A stretch of DNA of 64,000 nucleotides from Candidatus Dechloromonas phosphorivorans (GTDB lineage: Bacteria > Pseudomonadota > Gammaproteobacteria > Burkholderiales > Rhodocyclaceae). The translations under genes were made by a program, and so were the position numbers. Each line of letters begins with the position of its first letter. The stretch's first letter is position 1. The stretch covers positions 310,001 to 374,000 of the forward strand of contig JADKBR010000003.1 in NCBI GenBank assembly GCA_016714975.1, in the 5' to 3' direction. Below are positions 20,101 through 27,895 of this stretch, piece by piece. Below the pieces are notes generated by a model. That model was not told where the DNA came from. It made no database searches and saw only the letters and a program-made list of their open reading frames with translations.

Positions 20101-20116
20101 ACTTGTCACAAAGAGA

Positions 20117-20140
20117 GAGGCGCGATCAGTGTCGCGCCTC
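20117..20140 (-). terminator. Perfect 9-bp hairpin between hupL and hupD
   Basis: GAGGCGCGA, a six-base loop and TCGCGCCTC form a perfect GC-rich inverted repeat in the 65-bp gap between the large-subunit gene and its protease. On the transcribed strand it is followed by TCTCTCTTT rather than a clean U-run. It is therefore more likely a partial terminator or an RNA-stability element that lowers downstream expression than a complete stop. Confidence 0.6.
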
Positions 20141-20165
20141 CCGGGACAGAATGAATTGCGCCAGA

Positions 20166-21878
20166 TCAAACAGCCGTTACGGTAACCACCGGATTGTTCT
20201 CCTGGTCGACGACATGAACGGCGCAAGCCAGGCAGGGGTCGAAGGAATGCACGGTGCGCAAGACCTCCAAGGGCTTTTCGGGATCAGCCACCGGATTGCC
20301 GACCAGGCAGGCCTCATAGGCGCCGGGCAGACTATTTTCGTTGCGCGGCGCTGCGTTCCAGGTCGTCGGCACGACGCACTGGTAGTTCTTGATCTTGCCT
20401 GATTCGATCACTACCCAGTGCGACAGCACGCCGCGTGGCGCCTCGTGGAATCCGACACCCATCTGCTCGCCCTTGGGGAATACCGGCGCGTTGAAGGTCT
20501 TGAAATCGCCCTTGCCCATGTTGGCGAGCAGCAGACTCCACTGCTTGCTCAGCTCATCACATTGCACCGCACAGCCGATGGCGCGCGCGGCATGCCGGCC
20601 GATCGTGGAATGCATGGCGTCGAGCCCGACCTTGGCGCCAGCGATACTGGAGACCAGTTCGAGCGCACCCGTCGCGTATTTCGCCGTCGGCTCATGCCCG
20701 GCGGCGAGCATGTTGAGCACTCTGGACAACGGCCCGACCTGCATCGGCTTGCCATAGAAAGTCGGAGACTTGAGCCAGCTGTACTTGCCGTCGTCCTGGA
20801 AGTCGGTGTAGTTGGGCTTGGTTTCGCCCTTGTACGGGTGCAGCGACTTGTCGTTGCCCTCCTTGTAGTCGTACCACGAGTGCTTGACCGCTTCGGAGAC
20901 GCCATCGATGAAGAACTTGTCGTTGAAGGTCTTGATCGGCTTGTAGCTCTCCAGTTTGCCGTTCTCGATGTAGCCGCCGGGCAGCGCGAACTCGGTACCC
21001 TTGCCGTCGAGCGGAATGTCCGGCACGCTCAGGTACTCGGTGATGCCACGGCCGTACTTGGTCCAGTCGGCGTAGAAGGCACCGATCGCGGCGACGTCGA
21101 CGAGATAGACATTCTTGACGAAGTCGTCCAGCGAATCGATCCATTCCTTGACCGCCATCAGGCGCTCAAGGGTCAGCACCGATTGTGAATCGAGCGACAG
21201 CGGATTGGAGACGCCACCGACCGCGACATTCTGGATATGCGGCGACTTTGATCCGAGGATGGCGACAATCTTGGAAGCGTGGCGCTGGACCTCCAGCGCC
21301 TGCAGGTAATGAACCACGGCCAGCAGGTTAACTTCCGGCGTCAGTATCATCGCCGGATGACCCCAGTAGCCGTTGGTAAAGATGCCGAGCTGACCGGTGC
21401 CGACGAAGCCCTTGAGCCGTTCCTGAACCTGCGTGAATTCGGCCTTGCTGTTGCCCTTCCAGCTGGACAGGCTCTGCGCCAGGCTGGCCGCCTTGCCCGG
21501 ATCCGCCTTCAGTGCGGAAACCACGTCGACCCAGTCGAGCGCCGAGAGGTGGTAGAAGTGCACGATATGGTCATGCACGGCGTGGGCCAGCATGATCATG
21601 TTGCGGATGTATTGGGCGTTGACCGGGATTTCCAGTTGCAGCGCGTTTTCCACCGCGCGCACCGACGCCATGGCATGAACCGTCGTGCACACGCCGCAGA
21701 TACGCTGGGTGATCGCCCAAGCATCCCGCGGGTCGCGCCCGATCATAATGGTCTCGACGCCGCGGAACATCTGGCCGGAAGCCCAGGCCTTCTTCACTCT
21801 GCCCCCGTCGACTTCGACGTCAACGCGCAGATGGCCTTCGATGCGGGACACCGGGTCGATCGTGACTCTCTTGGACAT
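20166..21878 (-). CDS. hybC: Uptake [NiFe]-hydrogenase large subunit (HybC/HupL type)
   Basis: A 570-residue catalytic subunit. It starts MSKRVTIDPVSRIEGHLRVD. The NiFe ligands are RICGVCTTVH near residue 75 and DPCLACAVH near the C-terminus, followed by a 15-residue peptide starting VVDQENNP that must be cleaved by the protease encoded next. It oxidises periplasmic H2. The partner genes (HybA, HybB, and a small subunit with Tat signal and membrane anchor) are those of group 1c Hyb-type enzymes feeding quinone, not HupC-type enzymes. Also called hupL in many annotations. Confidence 0.95.
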   Translation of the reverse strand: MSKRVTIDPVSRIEGHLRVDVEVDGGRVKKAWASGQMFRGVETIMIGRDPRDAWAITQRICGVCTTVHAMASVRAVENALQLEIPVNAQYIRNMIMLAHAVHDHIVHFYHLSALDWVDVVSALKADPGKAASLAQSLSSWKGNSKAEFTQVQERLKGFVGTGQLGIFTNGYWGHPAMILTPEVNLLAVVHYLQALEVQRHASKIVAILGSKSPHIQNVAVGGVSNPLSLDSQSVLTLERLMAVKEWIDSLDDFVKNVYLVDVAAIGAFYADWTKYGRGITEYLSVPDIPLDGKGTEFALPGGYIENGKLESYKPIKTFNDKFFIDGVSEAVKHSWYDYKEGNDKSLHPYKGETKPNYTDFQDDGKYSWLKSPTFYGKPMQVGPLSRVLNMLAAGHEPTAKYATGALELVSSIAGAKVGLDAMHSTIGRHAARAIGCAVQCDELSKQWSLLLANMGKGDFKTFNAPVFPKGEQMGVGFHEAPRGVLSHWVVIESGKIKNYQCVVPTTWNAAPRNENSLPGAYEACLVGNPVADPEKPLEVLRTVHSFDPCLACAVHVVDQENNPVVTVTAV

Positions 21879-21899
21879 TTTTGTATTCCTCCCTGAAAT

Positions 21900-23054
21900 T
21901 CAGTGGGCCGCAGTCGCTTCTTCGCGCGGCAGTACCGGGAATAGGCGGGTAACGACGATGAAGCCAAGCACCGCGACCGCGGTCATGCCGAATGTGACGA
22001 GCAGTTCGGGAATCGACGGGAAGTAGCGCCAGCCCGGACCCGTGTCGTAACCGATCAGATAGCCGTTGATTCGCAGAAGAGACCCGGCGAGCATGATGGC
22101 GGTACCCCCGAGGAAGAGCCGAGCAGGGTTGCGGCGGGCGTCGACCGTGCTGACCAGCACGAAGGGCAGGCAGAACAAGATCATCTCGATCCAGAAGAAG
22201 ATCGCCACCAGGCCAAAGCTGAAGGCGTTTCCCCAGGCACCGCGTACCGTCAGGTCGCCAACACGCACGGCGAGATAGACTCCGAGCATGCCGAGCATCA
22301 CCTTGGCCATTGGCCCCAGCATGTGCGTTTCGATTTCCCGCCGGTAGGCCGCGGACGCCAGGCAGGACTCAAACAGCACCACGCCATAGCCCATGAGGAT
22401 CGCTGACAGCAGGTAGAGAAGTGGCACAATTGGCGTCTGCCAGAGCGGATTGACCTGGCCGCCCATCAGAACCAGCAGCGTGCCGATCGACGACTGGTGC
22501 ATCATCGGCAGCACGGTGCCGAGGGCGATGAAGAAGAAGAGCACCTTTCCCAGCTTCTTCTTGGCCACGTTCAGGCCCCACTTCTCCATGAAGACGGGCG
22601 AGAACTCGATCCACATCACGAGGATGTAGATCGAGATGCACAACGCCGTCTCGAACAGCGCCGAGTTCAGGTTCCAGTAGCCAGGCCACAGGATGTGCCA
22701 GAAGTTCCAGTAGCGGCCGAGGTCGAACATGACGCCGACACCGGCCAGCGTATAGCCGAACAGGCTGGTCAGCAGGGCCGGCCGCACCAGGGAGTGATAC
22801 TCGCCCCGGTTGAAGATATAGACCAGCATCGCAACCGAGAAGCCGCCGCAAGCGAGAGCCGAACCGATGAGCACGTCCACCACCACCCAAAGACCCCAGG
22901 CGTAGCCATCGTTCAGGTTGGTCACGGCGCCCAGACCGAGAATGAAGCGTACCGCCAGGACTGCCAGCATCAGCACGATGAGGACGCCACAGACGACCGT
23001 GGTGTTATTGATCAGCTTCCCGCCGACCGGAGCCGTGGGCAGATGGGCGCTCAT
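21900..23054 (-). CDS. hybB: HybB, NrfD/PsrC-family quinone-reducing membrane subunit
   Basis: A 384-residue integral membrane protein with about ten transmembrane helices and no haem-binding pattern of HupC cytochromes. INNTTVVCGVLIVLMLAVLA starts helix 1. The loop GYWNLNSALFETALCISI and LPMMHQSSIGTLL are typical of HybB-like NrfD-family proteins. It takes electrons from HybA and reduces the quinone pool. ATG overlaps hybA by four bases; hupL follows 21 bases after its stop. The complete HybA-HybB pair decides the enzyme class. Confidence 0.93.
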   Translation of the reverse strand: MSAHLPTAPVGGKLINNTTVVCGVLIVLMLAVLAVRFILGLGAVTNLNDGYAWGLWVVVDVLIGSALACGGFSVAMLVYIFNRGEYHSLVRPALLTSLFGYTLAGVGVMFDLGRYWNFWHILWPGYWNLNSALFETALCISIYILVMWIEFSPVFMEKWGLNVAKKKLGKVLFFFIALGTVLPMMHQSSIGTLLVLMGGQVNPLWQTPIVPLLYLLSAILMGYGVVLFESCLASAAYRREIETHMLGPMAKVMLGMLGVYLAVRVGDLTVRGAWGNAFSFGLVAIFFWIEMILFCLPFVLVSTVDARRNPARLFLGGTAIMLAGSLLRINGYLIGYDTGPGWRYFPSIPELLVTFGMTAVAVLGFIVVTRLFPVLPREEATAAH

Positions 23055-24076
23055 GACTCGCCTCCTTTCGAATCATCGTCATCCTTCTTGACATTGCGTC
23101 TGGCAGCCCAGGTCATGGCGCCGAGAACGGCGATCGGCATGATCATGCCCTGGTACAGGGTGTGCTGAATGGTTTCCGACGTTGACGCGGACGACTTCGG
23201 CGGCAGCGCGGGCATGCCGACCTTCTCGAATTCGACAGCGGAAAGTTTGAGCACCTGCGTGCCGCCGTACTCGGTTTCGCCATAGACGTGCTGCAGGTAT
23301 TTGCCGGCCTGCACCTCGTAGCTCTGGTCGGGTTCCTTGCGCCAGGTGCTGGCCTTTTCGGCATCGGCATCGCTGTACGGCAGGCGGCCGCGCGGAATCT
23401 TCGTCGTCTCGCCCGGCTTGAGCGCCAGGCGCCGCTTGGCTTCGGCCAGCAGATCGACGGTGCGGCCGAACAGCGTCGCGCCGGTCGGGCAGACCTCGGC
23501 ACAGGCCGAGTAGTGGCCGTCCTTGTGGCGGTCGTGGCAGAGTTCGCACTTGCCGATCTTGCCGGTCGGCGAGTCGTACTGGTACTTGGGAATCCCGAAA
23601 GCGCAGGCGGCGACGCAATAGCGGCAGCCGAAACATGCATCGGGGTTATAAGTGACGATACCGGTCACCGGATCCTTCTGCATGGCCGATACCGGGCACG
23701 CCGACACGCACGAAGCATCGGCGCAGTGCATGCAGGAGGTCTTCATGAACGAGAAGCCGTTGGTCTCGGCATCCTTGTTTTCGCCGGTGCCGTTGGTATA
23801 GACCTTGATCACGTTGAAGGTGTGACCCGTCGTATCGAGCGGGGTATCCCAAAGATGATCCATCGACTTGAATTCGGCGGGATTGTCGTTCGCTTCCTTG
23901 CACGCGGCGACGCAGGCCTGACAGCCGACGCACAGCGTGGCGTCATAGAGCAAGCCAAGGCCGCCGGGCGGATTCGTCAGGTTGCCCCGTGCGCTGGCCG
24001 GAGCCGGAGCCAGGGCCCCTACGGCGGCACCGCTGCCGGCCAGGCAACCCTTGAGAAAATTGCGTCTGCTCAGCAT
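23051..24076 (-). CDS. hybA: HybA, periplasmic 4Fe-4S electron-transfer subunit
   Basis: Starts at ATG 24076 with an AGCGGAGGTG ribosome site, one base after the small-subunit stop; the longer frame is spurious. The 341-residue protein opens with a Tat signal (MLSRRNFLKGCLAGSGAAVG) ending near ASA. Four iron-sulfur motifs follow: CVGCQACVAACKEAND, CMHCADASCVSACP, CFGCRYCVAACAFGIP and CELCHDRH. A C-terminal hydrophobic helix (MIMPIAVLGAMTWAA) probably anchors it in the membrane, as in E. coli HybA. It links the small subunit to HybB. Confidence 0.94.
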   Translation of the reverse strand: MLSRRNFLKGCLAGSGAAVGALAPAPASARGNLTNPPGGLGLLYDATLCVGCQACVAACKEANDNPAEFKSMDHLWDTPLDTTGHTFNVIKVYTNGTGENKDAETNGFSFMKTSCMHCADASCVSACPVSAMQKDPVTGIVTYNPDACFGCRYCVAACAFGIPKYQYDSPTGKIGKCELCHDRHKDGHYSACAEVCPTGATLFGRTVDLLAEAKRRLALKPGETTKIPRGRLPYSDADAEKASTWRKEPDQSYEVQAGKYLQHVYGETEYGGTQVLKLSAVEFEKVGMPALPPKSSASTSETIQHTLYQGMIMPIAVLGAMTWAARRNVKKDDDDSKGGES

Positions 24077-24077
24077 C

Positions 24078-25262
24078 TCACACCTCCGCTGATTCGCTGT
24101 TGCTCTTGCCGGTTTTTTTCGCTCTTTCCATTTCCTCGGCCTCGTGCGAAAGGCCCAGGTTCTTCGCAAACTTCACGCCGGCACCAGCCGCAACCCCGGC
24201 GACGGCCGCCAGCACGGCAGCGGCGCCCAAGGTGACGCCGACTCCCTTCTGCTCGACGATGCCGGGCAGGAACACCCCGGGCTGAATGTTCTTCATCTTG
24301 GCCAAGGAATGGATGGGTTTCTGGAAGCCGATACCCTGCTCGGTGCAACCGATGCACGGATGGCCGCAACCGATCGGCCAAGTGCCGGCTCCCATGTCGC
24401 CGAACTGGATGGTCGGGCAATTGGCATAGGTTTCCGGACCCTTGCAGCCAAGCTTGTACAGGCAGAACCCGTGACGGTGCGCATCGTCTCCGAACTCGAG
24501 CGCGAACCGCCCGGCATCGAAGTGCGCGCGCCGCTCACAGTTCTCATGAACCAGGCGGGAATAGGCAAATTTCGGCCGGCCCAGATGGTCGACCGCAGGC
24601 AAGGCGCCGAAGGTCAGGTAATTGACAACTGAAGACAGGAAGTTGTAGGGATTGGGCGGGCAACCCGGGATGGTCACAACCGGCTTGCCGAGCACCTGAG
24701 AGACACTGGAGGCGCCGGTCGGGTTGGGATCGGTCGAGGGCATGCCGCCCCACGAAGCGCAGGAACCGATGGCGATTACCGCCGCCGCGTCGGCCGCGCA
24801 TTCCTTGGCCAGTTCGATCGCGGTCTTGCCGCCGATCTTGCAGTAGATGCCACCGTCCTTGGTCGGAATCGCCCCTTCGATGACCAGCAGGTACTTGCCC
24901 TTGTTCTCGCTCATCGCCTGCAGGCGGGCCGCCTCGATCTGGTGGCCGGCGGCGGCGAACAGTGTCTCGTGATAGTCGAGCGAGATGACGTCGAGGATGA
25001 GTTTTTCCAGCGCCGGGTGTTCGGCGCGCAGCAGCGATTCGGTGCACCCGGTGCATTCCTGGAAGTGCAACCAGATCACGCTGGGGCGCTTCTTGGTCGC
25101 CACCGCTTCGGCGATCGCGGCATCGGCGCCCTGCGGCAGTCCCAAGGTCGTCGCCAGAACCGCACAAAACTGAAGGAACTCCCGGCGCGTCATCGACAGG
25201 CGTGTTGCCGCCGCGTCGATCCGCGCATCGCTCTCCAGCAACATCAGATCTTGCTTGGCCAT
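24078..25262 (-). CDS. hybO: Uptake [NiFe]-hydrogenase small subunit (HybO/HupS type)
   Basis: Starts at ATG 25262 after AAAGGAGGAGGG; the ATG at 25283 lies upstream of that ribosome site. The 394-residue precursor has a Tat signal (MTRREFLQFC at about 24-33). The proximal cluster has ECTGC at 69-73, AIGSCASWGG and IPGCPPNPYNF. Medial and distal clusters are HENCERRAHF, HGFCLYKLGCKG, CGHPCIGCTEQG, and a C-terminal anchor follows (about residues 335-365, alanine-rich). The proximal site has the standard Cys set: Gly and Thr occupy the positions of the two extra Cys of oxygen-tolerant enzymes. First gene of the operon. Confidence 0.95.
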   Translation of the reverse strand: MAKQDLMLLESDARIDAAATRLSMTRREFLQFCAVLATTLGLPQGADAAIAEAVATKKRPSVIWLHFQECTGCTESLLRAEHPALEKLILDVISLDYHETLFAAAGHQIEAARLQAMSENKGKYLLVIEGAIPTKDGGIYCKIGGKTAIELAKECAADAAAVIAIGSCASWGGMPSTDPNPTGASSVSQVLGKPVVTIPGCPPNPYNFLSSVVNYLTFGALPAVDHLGRPKFAYSRLVHENCERRAHFDAGRFALEFGDDAHRHGFCLYKLGCKGPETYANCPTIQFGDMGAGTWPIGCGHPCIGCTEQGIGFQKPIHSLAKMKNIQPGVFLPGIVEQKGVGVTLGAAAVLAAVAGVAAGAGVKFAKNLGLSHEAEEMERAKKTGKSNSESAEV

Positions 25263-25354
25263 GAACCCTCCTCCTTTTACCACCTTGGTACCGGTCGCTG
25301 ACCGGGAATGTCACTCCATTGGGAGTCCGACTGAACTTCACTCCGGAGTCATTG

Positions 25355-25369
25355 GCAAGAACCGGGCCA
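25355..25369 (-). promoter_or_regulatory. Sigma-54 (-24/-12) promoter of the hydrogenase operon
   Basis: On the minus strand TGGCCCG-GTTC-TTGC matches the sigma-54 consensus TGGCACG-N4-TTGC with one mismatch and the required GG/GC spacing. Transcription would start near 25,343, leaving a leader of about 80 bases before the ATG of the small-subunit gene. The operon encodes a HoxA-type sigma-54 activator, which fits. Confidence 0.8.
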
Positions 25370-25387
25370 CAAATCGATATGTCTTGT

Positions 25388-25411
25388 TTTCAATTACTTG
25401 AGCAGATCAAG
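25388..25411 (-). promoter_or_regulatory. IHF-like site and dyad upstream of the sigma-54 promoter
   Basis: TTTCAATTACTTG (25388-25400, plus strand) fits the IHF consensus WATCAAN4TTR with one mismatch, and sits about 20-30 bp upstream of the -24 element, where DNA bending is usual. Overlapping it, CTTGA-N5-TCAAG (25397-25411) is a perfect dyad. AAGCAAG/CTTGCTT (25409-25415 and 25436-25442) is another inverted pair. Either could be an activator site; none is proven. Confidence 0.4.
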
Positions 25412-25497
25412 CAAGTGGGTGGCATTTTATGGAAGCTTGCTTTCCACAATATTTCCCAATGCGGTCATCGTTCTTCCATTTCATCAAGACGGTCCAT

Positions 25498-27769
25498 TCA
25501 CTCCATCCGTCGCGCCACCCAGGCCTGCCCGAGCGCCAGTCCGCCGTCGTTGGGCGGCGCCTGTCGCGCTTCGAGCAAAGTCATGCCACGCGCTTCGAAG
25601 TTCCTGCGCAAGGCTGACATCAGCACGGCATTCATCGCGCAGCCGCCGCCGACCGCGATTTTCGCCCCCTTTTCCAAGTCCCGGTCGACGCGCAACCAGC
25701 GCCCACTCGGCGAGGCCGGCGGCAAGCGTGGCGTGGAACAGCGCGGCGCCACGGCCGGGATCGTCACACTCGAGCAGGATCGGGAGCAGGGGCGAGAAGT
25801 CGAGTTCGCTGTCCCGGATCGCATACCCGCCGGGCAGCGCAGACTCGGGGCCGTGCGCGGCAGCAAGCCCCTCCAGTTCCATCGCCGCCTGTCCCTCGTA
25901 ACGCGACTCGGCGCGCAGGCCGAGCAGGCCCGCGGCCGCGTCGAACCAGCGACCGAGGCTGGAGGTCGGGGGGCAACGCAGGCCCTGAGCGAGCATGGCC
26001 AGCAAGGGAGCGGCATCGCGCTCGGGATAGTGTTTGTTCAACCATCCGGCAACGGACCCGCCCAGTCCGGCGCCATGCAGTGCTGCCACCGCCATGCGCC
26101 ACGGTTCGCGGGCAGCGCGATCGCCGCCGGGAAGTCCAAGTGGGCGCAGGTGACCGAACCGGTGGCACTTGCCGCCATCGACACGCAACATTTCTCCGCC
26201 CCAGAGGCCGCCATCCGGCCCGAGGCCGACACCATCGATGGCCAGACCGGCCAACGGCTCGTTGACACCATGTTCGGCGCATATCGCTGCAATATGTGCG
26301 TGATGGTGACCAACACCAAGCGCCGGAATCCCCAATTTCTCCGCCATCTCCAGCGCCAGATGAGTTGACGCGAAATCCGGGTGCAGATCATGGGCGATCA
26401 GGTCGGGCTGCACATCGAGTATGGCCAGCAGATGGGCTACGGTTTCCTCGAGAAATCCGATCGCCGCCGCATTGTCGAGACCACCGATGTGCTGCGAAAG
26501 GAAGGCTTCCCTGCCCTTGAGCACACAAACCGTGTTCTTCAGGTAGCCGCCCAGCGCCAGCACTGTCGGCCCGTCGTCGGCGAGCGGAATCGGCACCGGC
26601 ACATAGCCGCGTGCGCGACGAATGAAGGCGGGACCGGCGCGAACCACGGAATCGTCACAGCGGACGACGATTTCCCGGTCGTGAACCAGGAAGGCGTCGG
26701 CGGTGCCGGCGAGCCTCCGTTGCGCCTCGACATTGCCGATGACCAGCGGTTCGCCGTGCGGATTGGCGCTGGTCATGACCAGCAGTAGATCGCTGGTCTC
26801 GGCGAGCCAGTCGGTGCCCGCCGGACGGCCGGTCGCCTCGTGCCAGAACAGCAGGTGCAGCGGCGTTGCCGGCAGCATGACCCCGAGCCATGCCAGGCCG
26901 GGCGCGATGCCGGGCAGTTCGGCCGCCGACTTCGGGCAGAGCACGATGGGCGCGGCAGTGCTTTTCAGCAATGCCGCTTCCGCCGCGCCGACCCGCACGT
27001 ACCCGGCAAGCGACGCGGCGTTCAGCCCCATCACGGCAAAGGGCTTCTCCTCACGCTGCTTGCGCCGGCGCAACTCGGCGACTGCGGCGGCATTGCGCGC
27101 ATCACAGGCAAGGTGAAAGCCGCCCAGTCCCTTGACAGCAACTATTTGTCCGGCCTGAAGCAAACGTAGCGCTTCGCCGACCGGATCGCCGTCCAGCGGT
27201 GTACCGCTGGCATCAAGCAAGGTAAGCCGTGGACCGCATTCCGGACAACAGGTGGTTTCGGCGTGGAAGCGGCGGTCGACGGGCGCCGTGTATTCCGTCC
27301 GACAAGCCGGACAGAGGGGAAAGGCGGCAAGGGAGGTCTGCGCCCGATCGTAGGGGATGCGCCGACTCACGGTGTAACGCGGGCCGCAGTGCGTGCAGGT
27401 CGTAAAGGCATAGCGCCAGCGGCGATTGCCCGGGTCGCAAATATCTGCGATGCAGTCGGAGCAGATTGCAGAATCGGGACCGATGGCGGTCGAGACGTCA
27501 CCCGCCATGCTGTCAATGATGAAAAATCCGGCGCCAGTCACCTCGGCAGCAGTCGATTCGATGTGGTCGATGCGCGCCAGGCGCGGCGCCTCATTCGGCA
27601 GGCGGCTCATGAATTCAGGCACTTTCTGGCCGTCGACCGCGATCGTCACGCCGCCGCCATCGTTCCGCACCCATCCGGTCAGTCCGAGTTCATTGGCTAG
27701 CCGCCATACGTATGGACGAAAACCGACGCCCTGGACGAGGCCGCGCACGCGTAAAACTTTGGCCGACAT
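25498..27769 (-). pseudogene. hypF: Hydrogenase maturation carbamoyltransferase HypF, one-base frameshift
   Basis: HypF makes thiocarbamoyl on HypE's last Cys from carbamoyl phosphate. Domains run in order: acylphosphatase (VRGLVQGVGFRPYVWRLA), zinc fingers (CSDCIADICDP, CTHCGPRYT, CPACRTEY, CPECGPRL), a YrdC-like domain (AVKGLGGFHLACDA) and the Kae1-like domain (GVGHHHAHIAA). Start at ATG 27769. The reading frame breaks at a run of five C (plus strand, 25665-25669). Removing one base joins PGLGKG to AKIAVGGGCAMNAV and RQAPPNDGGLALGQAW, ending at 25498. The span (2272 bp, one over a multiple of three) gives 756 residues when corrected, the family's normal size. An assembly error is as likely as a real mutation. 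Confidence 0.9.
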
Positions 27770-27895
27770 CAAGTTTTTTCCCAACAATTTCTTGAAGGAG
27801 GCAAGCTTACGCCAGCTTGACGCAGCTTGGAAAATCGCCAGTATCTCCGGCCCCCAGATTACAATGAAGAACGAGTAACGCACCCCAGTCACCCC

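Noticed and set aside
25412..25425. Second sigma-54-like element upstream of hybO (TGCCACCCACTTGC)
   Set aside because: It lacks the GG of the -24 box and is one base too short; the match at 25355-25369 is much better.
27801..27814. Possible sigma-54 promoter for hypF (TGGC...TTGC on the minus strand)
   Set aside because: The GG to GC spacing is one base short (14 instead of 15 in the motif), which sigma-54 does not tolerate.
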